Assembly (NCBI RefSeq): GCF_000611645.1 | Contig: NW_014013184.1 | Location: 1-27,420 of the forward strand | Origin: Monoraphidium neglectum | Taxonomy: Eukaryota > Chlorophyta > Chlorophyceae > Sphaeropleales > Selenastraceae | Reading direction: 5' to 3' | Length of the DNA stretch: 27,420 nucleotides | Shown: positions 1 to 9,030 of the stretch, one piece after another | Numbering within the stretch: position 1 is the first letter of the stretch | Layout of the letters: each line of letters opens with the position of its first letter | Notes under the pieces: model-generated | Told to the model about the DNA's origin: nothing | Database searches by the model: none | What the model saw: only the letters and a program-made list of their open reading frames with translations | Translations under genes and position numbers: made by a program

Positions 1-458
1 GGGCAGAGGGGGCCGGCGCGCCTGCTCGTCTGGAGGGCTGCCGATGTGGGCTCTCGCTCTGCGGCTTGAGGCTTGCTGCGAGCCGTGACATGCCGACTCT
101 AAAGCGATTTCGGCAAGATTGGCGTGGTTGGCAGCGGCTAGGTCAGCCAGGTTGTGGAATGGGCCTGGGGCTTGAGGGGCAGGACGCGAGTGGCTGCGAA
201 CATTCCGGCGGCTGCCACAGGCCACGGGCGGCGTGCGGGCCGGCAGCTGCGAGCGCGGCGCGCGGCGACGCCGCGGCTGCGGGCTCCTGCGGCGCGGGGC
301 AGTGGCAGGGGCCCTGGGGCCGCGTGTCCCTTGCGCCCTTGGCAGCCGCCCTGCTGCCACCACCTTGCCAGGCGCGCGGCTCCCCTGCTCCTCGCCCGGC
401 CCTGCCTTCGCGGACGCTCCCGCCCGCCGCCCCTTTGCCACCCGCGCGTGCGCCCCAG
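1..458 (+). other. Intron sequence of the Rab2 gene
   Basis: The exon starting at 459 follows a good acceptor (ends CCCCAG) and would continue from the conserved residues before AFINT. No sequence coding for those residues is found in 1-458 on the plus strand. The stretch is very GC-rich and its long open frames are compositional. I read it as the 3' part of an intron. Confidence 0.6.
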
Positions 459-900
459 GCGTTCATCAACACGGCGCGGGAGATCTACAAGAAGATCCAG
501 GACGGCGTGTTTGACGTTTCGAACGAGGTGCGGCGCGCGGGGCAGTCCCAGGCCGCCACGGCACTCCGCGGGCCGAGCCAACGCTGTCCCTCGCAGCGGT
601 GGGCGGCGGTGCGGCGCAGGGCGGGCCAGGGCAGGGCGGCCCTGATCGGCTGCTGCGCCCCCTGCCTGCACTTCCCCACGCCTCAACGCTGCCCGCTGCC
701 CACCCGTCATGACCCCCTGGCATTACGCCCCTCGGTCCCCTCAGACGCACACAAACGCCCACCACCACTGCCTTGCGTCCCCTCTTCACGCTCCCCAGTC
801 CTACGGAATCAAGGTTGGGTACGGCGCCGGCGGCCCCAACCCCGCGACTATCAAACCCGGGGAAGGCCAGCCGGCAAAGGCCTCCAGCAGCTGCTGCTGA
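459..900 (+). CDS. RAB2: Rab2-type small GTPase, last two exons (5' part outside window)
   Basis: Rab2 (plant RabB) is a prenylated GTPase that works in ER-Golgi and Golgi traffic. Two exons are visible: 459-527 and 799-900, joined over a 271-base GT-AG intron in phase 0. The first exon encodes the end of the last G-domain helix (AFINTAREIYKKIQDGVFDV), almost identical to Rab2 proteins from plants and animals. The second encodes the family signature SYGIKVGYG, then a short hypervariable tail rich in Gly, Pro and Lys, ending in CC just before the TGA. The CC is the double geranylgeranylation site. The G1-G5 GTP-binding motifs must lie upstream of base 1; I found no earlier exon in 1-458, which reads as intron with an acceptor at 458. 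Family assignment is firm; the exact paralogue is not knowable from the tail. Confidence 0.92.
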
Positions 901-1440
901 TGTGGCGGCTGCGGCGTCTCATGGCCCTTCCTTGCGCTGACGTGTGCATGACACCCCCACCCGCAGTCCTTACGTCTTACGCGTCTCTCTTTCCGCTTTT
1001 GGGGCGGCGTGCTGCGCTGCAGGGGGCGGCCGCCCCTGCATTCAGTGTGCCCTGCCCCGGCCTGCACCGCGCGGCGCTCTGCAGCCCTGCACCCCTTGAG
1101 TCTGCGGCTTCCCCGGGCAGGGGGTGACGCTGCCCCCTTGGCGGCCCCCTGTTGTTTGAGCGTGGCGCGTCTTTGTTCTGGGAGCTGCCTCCCCCTCCTT
1201 AGCCCCTCTCACCCCCAAGCGGCAGTTGGAAGGAGGAGGCGCGTGTACAAAACCCCCCCAACGCCGCGCCGCAGCACGGCCCCTGACGGCCCTGGCGGCG
1301 TCGCCCCATGCCGCCGCCCCTGGATTGCGCCCTCTCCTCCTGTTTGCGGCCGCCCCGCGGTTTCCAGGCGCGCGTCATGCCGCCGCCTTGTTTTGCTTCG
1401 AGTTCGCCGGCGCAAGGGCCGAACTGCCGTCACATGTAAC
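901..1440 (+). other. Probable 3' untranslated region of the Rab2 gene
   Basis: GC-rich sequence after the Rab2 stop codon with no recognisable protein. It ends near a TGTAA at 1435-1439, the usual polyadenylation signal of green algae, about 535 bases after the stop. That 3' UTR length is normal for green algal genes. Confidence 0.5.
1435..1439 (+). terminator. Candidate polyadenylation signal (TGTAA) of Rab2
   Basis: TGTAA in a GC-rich setting downstream of the Rab2 stop. Known chlorophyte genes use TGTAA 10-20 bases before the poly(A) site. The motif also occurs by chance, so this is supporting evidence only. Confidence 0.45.
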
Positions 1441-2490
1441 GTTGCGGCGCGCTGCAGCGCTTGACAAATGCACGCAATATTCTAGCCCCTTTTGCACAGC
1501 TTTGAACTGCACATGATTGTTTTGTTATGCATGCATACGTGCATGCGAATATCCTGCCACGTGTGGTGCGGCCCGCCAGTGCAAGGGTCTCTCAGTCCTG
1601 CCCTCAAGCGCTTCATATAAAAGTGCCGCAGTGCGCTCAAATGCTAGCTGTGCACTGCGCCCCCACCACCCAATCCTTGCATGGTAGGACACGCCCAGAT
1701 GCCAGCAAAGCGCCAGTGGGTGGCGCTGTTGAGCACCACCCACTGCACCAAAGCAACAGCGCTTCGCGCAACCGCTTGCGCATGTGTATGTGCACCACGG
1801 CCATGTGAGGCTTCCGCAGCAATATAATAGCCTGCAGGAAAAGGCGCCGCACAAAGAAACGCGGACTGGTCAACCACAACAGCAGAAAAACCACCTTGCA
1901 TAAAGGCGAGCGAAGCGATGCACACAACAAAGCCAGAGGCCACCTGAGGCGCACGCACCTGCCTTGCAGCGAAGCTCGCATGCGAAGCTGCCCTTTGCAG
2001 AGTCTGCTTACTGCCGGCATCAACATTGACGTCCCGCGCCTGTGAAATGCTGGCGAACATTGTAGAAAAGTATAACTCTGACAAATCGATGAACCCCAAA
2101 GCGGAACAAACCCACCCCGACGACCGGTTCCGAAGCCCAAGTGACCACGACCGCTCAATTGAGCAACACGAGCAGCAGGCCAAACACACCCAGTACCTGC
2201 CACAGACATGTGACCTGCTGCTCAGAAATTTGACCTATTTCTTATCCTGCCATCCAACCCGCCGCACACCCCGCGCCACTCCCCACCTCGGCCACCAGCA
2301 CGAGAGTTACAGGTCCTATGACTCCCCCCAAGGCGCACGCCTAGAGCGCGCAGCCCAGACCGCCGAACCCCTCGCAGACCCTGCCCGGCGCACTAAAAAT
2401 GCCCCGACAACCTGTTTTGCGCCCCCCATCGGCCCCCGCGCGCCCCTCCCCGCCGGCGCTAACTCTCGACGCCCCCATGTTCCTGAAACT
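1441..2490. other. Intergenic region, no gene supported
   Basis: Open frames of up to 190 codons exist on both strands (for example 1637-2209 minus, 2026-2502 plus), but none has a recognisable domain and two overlapping minus frames compete. A TATA-like TATAAAAG lies at 1616-1623 on the plus strand without a clear gene behind it. The DNA is less GC-rich than the genes nearby. A lineage-specific gene cannot be excluded. Confidence 0.4.
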
Positions 2491-2493
2491 GCT

Positions 2494-2653
2494 GTTACCT
2501 AGGTTACTTGTGTTGCGGTGTAGGTAACGCCACGTTGCCATAGGCTGTAACGTGTCCACTAAAATTACCCTGTGACTGGCCGCGCGTTACGGCGTTACCA
2601 CGGCGGCGGCAACACCACCTTTCGTACTGCAGTAACACACACCCTGTGGTAAC
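2494..2653. repeat. Cluster of eight GTTAC/GTAAC motifs with inverted-repeat pairing
   Basis: GTTAC occurs at 2494, 2503, 2586 and 2594, and its reverse complement GTAAC at 2524, 2547, 2632 and 2649. The order is two forward, two reverse, two forward, two reverse. GTTACCTA (2494-2501) pairs with TAGGTAAC (2521-2528), and GTTACCAC (2594-2601) with GTGGTAAC (2646-2653), both perfect over 8 bases. The block could be a small transposable-element end, a folded 3' UTR element of the minus-strand exon at 2726-2890, or a protein-binding array. Function unknown. Confidence 0.6.
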
Positions 2654-2725
2654 GGAGTGCGTGGCAAGAATGCTGGGTGCGAGGCGGATCGCACGCTGGA
2701 TGTAAGCGGCGGTCAACTCGTCAGG

Positions 2726-2890
2726 CTACTGCTTGATCCCCAAGAACTCCTCCAAAGCGCGATGGGGGTCAGGGGTCAGCAGGGCCTGCAGCAGCATCAA
2801 CTCCTTCCGCACCACAGCCGCTCCTGGGGTCAGGGCTTGCCCCAGCTGGTTGCGGCGCAGCAGCGCCGGCGCTGGCTGCGCACTGCGCTG
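2726..2890 (-). CDS. Possible terminal exon of an unidentified protein
   Basis: On the minus strand 54 codons run to a TAG at 2726-2728. The peptide reads as a plausible helical C-terminus: ALLRRNQLGQALTP, then VVRKELMLLQALLTPDPHRA and LEEFLGIKQ. An in-frame TAG lies just upstream, so the exon must begin at the AG before 2890 or at the AG three bases on; that acceptor has a poor pyrimidine tract. I found no upstream exon in 2891-4000. It may be a gene fragment. The ending faintly recalls M3-type oligopeptidases, but key residues are absent and I do not assign it. A TGTAA on this strand lies at 2307-2311. Confidence 0.3.
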   Translation of the reverse strand, partial: QRSAQPAPALLRRNQLGQALTPGAAVVRKELMLLQALLTPDPHRALEEFLGIKQ

Positions 2891-4050
2891 CTGCGCCTAC
2901 CTCCAGGTCAGGCGCGCGGCTGGGCCAAAAGCAGGGCAAGCATGGGCGAAGGGGCACTTGCCCCGTGGCAGCTTCCGCTGCCAAGGGGCCGTGGGCGGCA
3001 ACGGGGCAAGGGCCCCCATTGTGCGTGACATGCTGCAGGCCAGGCCACGGGAGTTGCATCGTGCGCACAACCCACCCTGCGGCTTCGGCGTGCTGTTCAC
3101 TATTACATTATGCTGCTTGCCGCACACTTGCCGTTACACACCTGTGAGACCGTGACGGCCGATTACGTCTCCAATGTAGTTTAGGTATACTTCTATTGAT
3201 CGTATGCACTTGCAACTTATCACCCTAGTGCTGCTCCCGTCCACCCTGCCCAGTCACGTGTTAGAGATTGTGGGTGAGATTGGCTGGTCGCCCGATTGCT
3301 GTCGAGCACCCGATTGGCGAAGTCAACGGGTCGGGAGTGCAACCTTAAAAGGTGTACGTTGCGTCGGTCGTGTTAAAATACGCGGCTACGTCGCAGTCAC
3401 ATTCGTCCGGCCACGTTCAGCACCATACCCTTTCCTGTCGTAGGACCTACCCCATTCAAGACGTCCACTCGTTCAACGCGCCATTGTAGACGAGGTGAGA
3501 CCAATGGCGGGGCCCCAGCACGCACTCAAGGGGCTGAGTTGACGGCAAGGTTCCCAGGGACGGCCAGTGTGAGCCACTCTGTTACCCATGCAGCGGCTCC
3601 AGTCCGCTCCGGCCTGGCATTGTCGCTGCCCCTTGGACTTGTTGAAGGTCCCACACATTCATTACCAGGAGGCAACTTTGGCAGCCATCGCATTCCTGGC
3701 GAATGGCGGCCTGAGACACCGCTGACCGTTGTGTGGTTTGGCCCTGCTGCACGTCGCATCTTGAGGCCCTGCTAGCTAGCTGGCATAGGATGCGCCATGT
3801 CTGAGTCACCCTTGTCATCCAAACAAACACTGTGCAACTCACAGGGCCTGGCGTCCTTGTCCCTCCTCTTAGAGCCTGACAACCTCTGGCCAAGCAACCA
3901 AATCTAAGGCGCCTGTGACGTGAGGCCCATGTGCGCTGCCAGCCGCATGCACGCATAGCAGGGGACAGGTTGCTGCGGCTTTTCTGCACAAGCAATGCTG
4001 CTGGGTTGCTGACACCCACCAAGTTTCTTGGTTGTGTCGCTGGTGATGTG
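2891..4050. other. Intergenic region, no gene supported
   Basis: Nothing recognisable on either strand. From about 3130 to 3480 the base composition drops towards AT and short stops are frequent. Frames at 3526-3759 and 3582-4130 on the minus strand lack any family signature. Confidence 0.4.
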
Positions 4051-4058
4051 CATAAAAG
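4051..4058 (+). promoter_or_regulatory. TATA-like element upstream of the cysteine-rich gene
   Basis: CATAAAAG lies about 110 bases before the ATG at 4168, a plausible distance for a TATA box plus a short leader. Position and composition are the only evidence. Confidence 0.3.
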
Positions 4059-4167
4059 TTGCATGCAGCGCAACGGCTGCTGGTGTGCGCACATGTGGAA
4101 TGTATGCAAGCAAACCAACGTGCAAACCAACTCCTTGTCCTCGCGCGCTGTCCGCAGGACTTTCAGT

Positions 4168-4506
4168 ATGACGAAGTGCTACACATTTTTGGCTATGGCG
4201 ACTATCATGCTGGGCGTCTGGCTCGTGCCAAGTAGCGCCCGCGGCACTCTTCCGGATGTACACGCTGCGCCGATGAGTGTTCCACCCACCCCTTACGGAG
4301 AGTACGGTGCCAAGCGCAGGCTGCTGGGGTTTTGTTGCGACGACGATTCTGACGAATGCGATGAATATTCTTGCTCTCCTGGCTACTTTCTGATGTGTGA
4401 CCCACCTGAATGCAAAAAAATACCTAGCAAGCGCCCGAGTGGGGGTGCGCCCAAGAAAGTCCCCACTTTTATTCAAAAAGTTTTTAACAGTTTCAAGAGA
4501 GGGTAA
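4168..4506 (+). CDS. Small cysteine-rich secreted protein (prepropeptide-like)
   Basis: 112 residues. Residues 1-26 form a clear signal peptide: a basic start (MTK), a hydrophobic core (FLAMATIMLGVWLV) and a small-residue cleavage region (PSSARG). A Pro-rich segment follows, with a basic KRR at 49-51 that resembles a proprotein cleavage site. The core then has six cysteines at 56, 57, 64, 69, 77 and 82 (pattern CC-x6-C-x4-C-x7-C-x4-C) amid acidic residues, and the tail is Lys/Arg-rich (from 83). Six cysteines suit three disulphides, so an extracellular or cell-wall product is likely. I recognise no family. The frame is open back to 3931, but this ATG is chosen because it starts the signal peptide; an acceptor-like CCGCAG lies just upstream, so a 5' intron is possible. 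Its base composition is more AT-rich than the neighbouring genes. Confidence 0.6.
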   Translation: MTKCYTFLAMATIMLGVWLVPSSARGTLPDVHAAPMSVPPTPYGEYGAKRRLLGFCCDDDSDECDEYSCSPGYFLMCDPPECKKIPSKRPSGGAPKKVPTFIQKVFNSFKRG

Positions 4507-6062
4507 TTCTGGGGAGACTGTTCTTGCTTTGATGTATACTGTGATCATACTGTGACACAGCACACACAGCAATGATCTATTTGCGCACACAGTGTTGTGG
4601 GCGTCTTGCGAGGTTAACATCTGGCACTCCCACGTTGAGGCAGCATGCAGCATGTTCTGGTAACAAATCTGAGCGTGGCTGAGCAAAAGTCTGGCAGCTC
4701 TCTCACCCCCCCAGATTGAAATGGCAAAAAAGCAAGGCTGTTTCCGCCTGCCTCGCTCGAAGTGGTACCCACTCGCCTTGACGCTGCCATGCACAACAGT
4801 TCACCGCACAACCACCACCACAACCAAAAAGTGTGAAGGCAAAGCAGAGAAAGCAGCCAGTACGACCGATGGCTTGGTTATTACAATGGATGTGGAGTTG
4901 ACGCTATGCTTCTGACATATAAAGAGAGACAGGTGGGTCAAACTCATGATGGCGGGACATCCAGCGCTGCAAGACCCCCCACGCTCTGCAGCGACCCGTC
5001 CCCTTGGACCCCGAGCCTGCGTGAATGAGCCCGGCAAAGCATGCAGCGGCGCGTCCTGCCAATGAGGACGTACGGGGAGGGGGGTGGGGGACTGGCCGCT
5101 TGCACAAACACACTGACACACCCACACACGCACAGGCAGAACTTGCCTGTTGCCTTGCAAGAAGAGAAGGCGTGGCGTGTCGAAGCACATTCGTTTGCAT
5201 CCGGCATTCCTGCTTTCTTCCAAACCCAACCTGATCAGAAAGAAGGAAACCAAAACCCCTTCACCAAGCACCACATGCCATGCGGCTGAGCAGGAACAGA
5301 ACACGCCCCCACCAAGGGCGCAGCACACTGGTCAGAGCAGATTCGGACGGCGGCGCATGGCTGCGAGAGAAAGACCCGTGGCTGAATGCGTTGGGTTCAT
5401 TTGCTCTACTTCTTTGGAATGGCAACCGAAGTAGATAAGAGTCGCGCCTGGCCTGGCGCGAGCTGGTGCGCTGTCAGAGTGCCGCGCCGGGTGCACCACA
5501 GGCTGGAGCTTGCGCATTGCGCCGCATCGCACAAGGCCTTGTGAACAAAAGGGACAACACGTTTCTAAAATCAATTGTAAACAGGGCACCAGGCTGGCCG
5601 CAAACACATGGTCGCCACGAGCCACTCGAGCAGCTCTCCTCCTGAGGCGGCGCTCTTGCGGCAGCCACCAGGATTGTTTGCCGCAATTGCATACACAAAA
5701 AAAGTGCCAGGACCCGGTGCCCTTGCTTGGCCCGCCGCTCGCCTGATGGAGCGGCCGGGACTAAAGCAGACAGCGGGCGCAACAGTGTGGCGCGGGCTTG
5801 CGCGTGCCATGGCCTCAGATTGCTGTGGGGCGCGTTCCAGCACCCGACTGACCGAGGCCAAGGCGGCGGCCGCAGCCTTGCGCATCGCTGCCGCAGGGGC
5901 TGCTGCCTTACTGCGAACCGCGCGTGCTCGAGACGCCGCTGGTGCAGCTGGGGCGCCAAGGGAGATGGTTGGGATGCTCTCCTGGCTTAGCCGACGCGCC
6001 GGAGCCGCGAAAGAAGGTGCGCAGTCGGGGCGGCCTGCAATGTCACCCGGCGTGGGACCTGC
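4507..6062. other. Convergent intergenic region between the cysteine-rich gene and the S40-like gene
   Basis: Holds the 3' ends of two convergent genes. TGTAA on the plus strand is at 5576-5580 and on the minus strand at 4881-4885, so the two transcripts could overlap if these are used. The part from 5608 to 6062 has long Ala/Arg-rich frames on both strands, with no family signature. I see no supported gene here. Confidence 0.4.
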
Positions 6063-7207
6063 TTAAGACTCCCCGATGGTCGAGAGGGCCGCTGTGAGCG
6101 AGCTGTGCGGCTGCGCCGCCCTCTGCTGCTCCTGCTGCGCCGCCCGCTGCTCGAAATGCAGCATGCCGCCGCCGCCCGCGGGCAGCGAGTGCGCGACCCC
6201 ACCCACGGAGTTGCCGTCGCCGCCGCCGTCCGCGCCGCCCGACTCCTTGGGTTCAAGGAACCCGGTGCTGCGGAGCACCGCATTGCGGGTGCGCAGCCGC
6301 TCGCGCTTCAAGCACCCGCTCGGCGACGCGCCGTTGAAGCTGAACGTGAAGTCGTCCTGCCGCGTCAGCTGGTGGGGCGGCACGAACTTGGCCCCGGCTG
6401 CCGCCCCAGCCCCGGCGGCGCCGACCGCGCCGGGGTCGGCGGGGGTGGCGGCTGGGGATTCGATGGGCTTCCAACGGGGGATGGCAATGGGGACAGACGA
6501 GCCCTGCGAGCGGCACGCAAGCGGAGTGTGCAGTGCAGGGCAGTGCAGGACGAGGGGTTTTGGGCTGGTCTGCGGCCACTCAGGCGGAAGCGGTGGTGCG
6601 AGTTGGGGCCGATGGCCTGACCTCAGACGAGCCTGCTGCTGAGATCCGTGCCAACGCCTCGCCCCCACAGCTCCCGCGCACCATTTGCACCGCCGATGTG
6701 CGCGCCGGCAGGCTCGCCGCGACATGGAAGCCGCCCGGCCGCGGAGGGCGCTCGGCGGCCGCCCCCAAGAGCAGGCCGGCATCGGCGTCGCCGTGAAGCT
6801 CGTGGAGGCTGGCCCGCAATGTGCTGCTTTGAATGCTCCCGCTCCTAATTGACGTACCTGCACATGCAGCAGGTGGGAGTGTGTGCTTGGGGGAAGATGA
6901 TACTGGCTGCAGCGCCCAGGGCAGGGCTGAGGTGCTGTCGAGCACATGCACAGCGCCATGGCGCGTGCTGCGGGCATGACAATCAGGGCGCGACACAGCG
7001 ACCGATGGCGAATCGCCCAGCGACCAGTCCTATGCGCAGCCTTTACATTCAAGATGAGCAAGCGTAAAACGGACCTGCTATATCTACACCGTTATGCGCT
7101 GGCTCGGCTGCAGCTGGGGCCTCAGCGTGCTCGTCATCGCTGTGCTCGCTACCCGGCCAGCGGCCCTCGTCGGCCTCCTCAAAGAAAAGGGCGTCCTCCA
7201 GCTCCAT
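6063..7207 (-). CDS. S40 / senescence-regulator-like protein
   Basis: Three exons (minus strand): 7207-7075, 6857-6622 and 6503-6063, phases matching at both junctions, giving 269 residues. The last exon carries the marks of the plant S40 (Senescence_reg) family: a VPIAIPRW motif (127-134) like the plant PVNVPDW, FVPPHQL (163-169), an FSFNG strand, and the block LKRERLRTRNAVLRSTGFLE (188-207), which matches the plant LKGRDLRRVRNAVLRQTGF. The first exon is acidic (ELEDALFFEEADEGRWP), like the EFQEADVLW start of plant S40. The C-terminal tail is Gly/Gln-rich. Plant members are nuclear and linked to senescence and stress; the role in an alga is unknown. The start is uncertain: the frame is open upstream of the ATG at 7207, back to an acceptor-like TTTTGCAG near 7285, so more N-terminal sequence may exist. 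An alternative first donor lies 11 bases upstream of the one used. Confidence 0.75.
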
Positions 7208-8411
7208 GCGGCCGATCAGAAGTTGCCGATCGTCCCGTGCGACCGACACACCTCGGCCGCCCCGGGGACCACGCCCTCTTAGATTCTGCAAAAGACCGTG
7301 TGACCACTAAAATAAGGTATGTGTGTCACGCGGCAGGCTCAGAAGAAGCCTGCGTGGCACAGACGGCTACTTCGATCGAGTTCAAAAGGACGATTCCTGG
7401 AGAACTGTTATATGCAAGCACGATAGGCGCGTGAGGTGCGACTGCCAGAAACGTGGACGCACACTGCTGTTGATTGATGTTCCGCACAAAATGAAAATAG
7501 CTCTGCCTTCCGTTCGAGTGGGGTACCGTATGAGCGCACGAGAGCCGGGTGCACGTGACAGCTAGACTGGTTCCTACACCGGCGTGTTTACCAGGCAGGG
7601 CGCCTTGTACCGCGACTTGCGGGGTGCGAGAGACGTGGGCATGTCAATCTGCTGCACCTCGTGCGTTCCGGGATGGTGTGCACTGCGGCATGCGTGCTGC
7701 ACAGCGACAGAGCTGCTGTTCACTTCAAATATTACACGTCTTGCGCTGTTGACCCTCAGGCACCTGGGCCGTCAAAAATTTGCAAGCAACCAAAACCCGC
7801 CACTGCCACCTCGACACTCAACAACTCACAATTGTCGAAGAAATGTATCCATCAGCGATGCAAAGCACTCCGTACCAAGCGGAACACATATTGGAAATTT
7901 ATGGATATCTCAGGAAGGTATTCATCGGTACCTGCAGGTGGCGATGGGTCGCAGGGTTTGCACAGTAACAGGTGATGTCATCAACGTTCTGGTGCATGGG
8001 CCCGTGTTGCAGCAGAGCGCCAGGCTTCGGAAGTATAAATGGTTACTTTGAACTCTGCTTGTTCCAGGTACCCATTGGCACTGCGCAGCAAGCCCTGGTG
8101 CTGTCCCGCACTGCGGGAAACCAAGGCTCTTGCCGCCTCAAAGATCCGCTACAAGTTCTCCTAGTGAGCTGCACACGCCCATCACAATCGCACCAGGCAG
8201 CAAAAGCGCTAGCCAATGACTTGGCTCACCCTTGGTTCAACACTGACCAAACACAGCATGCATGCATACACACATACCCCCACACATACTCGCACACACG
8301 CTCGCACATATTCACACTTGCGCTCACATACGCACATACATGCGTTCACAAATGCACACAAAGACAGGTCCCACGAAAGACATGCATGCCTGCAAATCCC
8401 GGGTCATCATC
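7208..8411. other. Intergenic: 5' region of the S40-like gene and 3' region of the membrane-protein gene
   Basis: No recognisable protein on either strand. A TGTAA on the minus strand at 7732-7736 could end the transcript of the gene at 8412-9030. Short AT-richer segments lie near 7790-7920. Confidence 0.4.
8258..8362. repeat. Degenerate CA/TG-rich tract in a 3' UTR
   Basis: About 100 bases of imperfect ACAC/ACAT/GCACAC units, starting 50 bases past the stop codon of the minus-strand membrane-protein gene, so it is TG-rich in the transcript. Similar tracts occur in introns across the window. Confidence 0.6.
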
Positions 8412-9030
8412 TCACTTGTCCATGATCTTGCGTGCCTCGCCAAGCGGGTCTGACGGGTCCGATGTGCCGCCACCGCCACCGCTGCTGCTTCCGCTATCGT
8501 CGCTGCCAGACTGGGACCGGAAGTACAGCCAGGCGGCGCCTCCTAGCAGGGCCACAGTCAGCAGAGTGGACAGCACCTGTAAATGCGTGGCGTGCCAAAA
8601 AGCGCCGTGATGCTCGCGGATGATACGCATGGATGTTGGGGTAGCAGGGCGATCTGATGGCGATCGCCTCAGCTTTGGAGCACGCGCTGCTGCTCAATTC
8701 GCCGGCCATCCAGGCCTCAGCGGCCGCCAGGGGCTCGGTGACAACTAACACAAGTGCATCCGACCCTACTTATGCCCCTGCGAAGGACCGGCGCTGCAGG
8801 GTCCAGGTGGCACTGACCTTCTGGAGCAGCCAGAACGCCAGCAGACCCCCAGCCACCGCCACGCCACCCTTGGCCACCGGTCGCGGCACGCTCTCCGGCA
8901 CCAGCTCGGATGCGCTGTCCACCAGCCCCTTGCCAACGCTGATTGCACTGTCCAGCGCTTCATTGCCGGTCGACTTGGCCGGCTTCCCAGCAAGTGCGAC
9001 CATCCGCGCGCCCAGCCGACGCCCCGCCAT
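8412..9030 (-). CDS. Small membrane protein, probably chloroplast, green-lineage type
   Basis: Two exons: 9030-8818 and 8576-8412, with a 241-base intron in phase 0 (donor GTCAGT, acceptor TTACAG), giving 125 residues. A basic, Ala-rich start is followed by an amphipathic stretch with SELVPESVPRPVAK, two hydrophobic segments (about 55-69 and 72-90) separated by one Lys, a Ser/Gly-rich linker, and a C-terminus DPLGEARKIMDK. From memory, plant chloroplast proteins of unknown function end in a similar DPL-EAR-IM-K motif after a membrane anchor; that likeness needs a search. The Arg/Ala-rich N-terminus suits a transit peptide. A possible extra 5' exon (an ATG near 9139 with a GTAAGT donor, in matching phase) would need an intron of only 43 bases, so I did not include it. 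Confidence 0.65.

Noticed and set aside
138..789. Several long frames over the Rab2 exon and introns
   Set aside because: Only the frame that matches Rab2 has homology, and it is broken by an intron as expected. The rest follow from high GC.
1637..2209. Minus-strand frame of 190 codons with hydrophobic stretches
   Set aside because: A second minus-strand frame overlaps almost all of it and neither shows a domain; the hydrophobic runs are short and irregular.
5608..6066. Plus-strand Ala-rich frame of 152 codons, next to the S40-like stop
   Set aside because: The Ala/Arg content is explained by GC-rich sequence, the minus strand also has long frames, and no family is recognisable.
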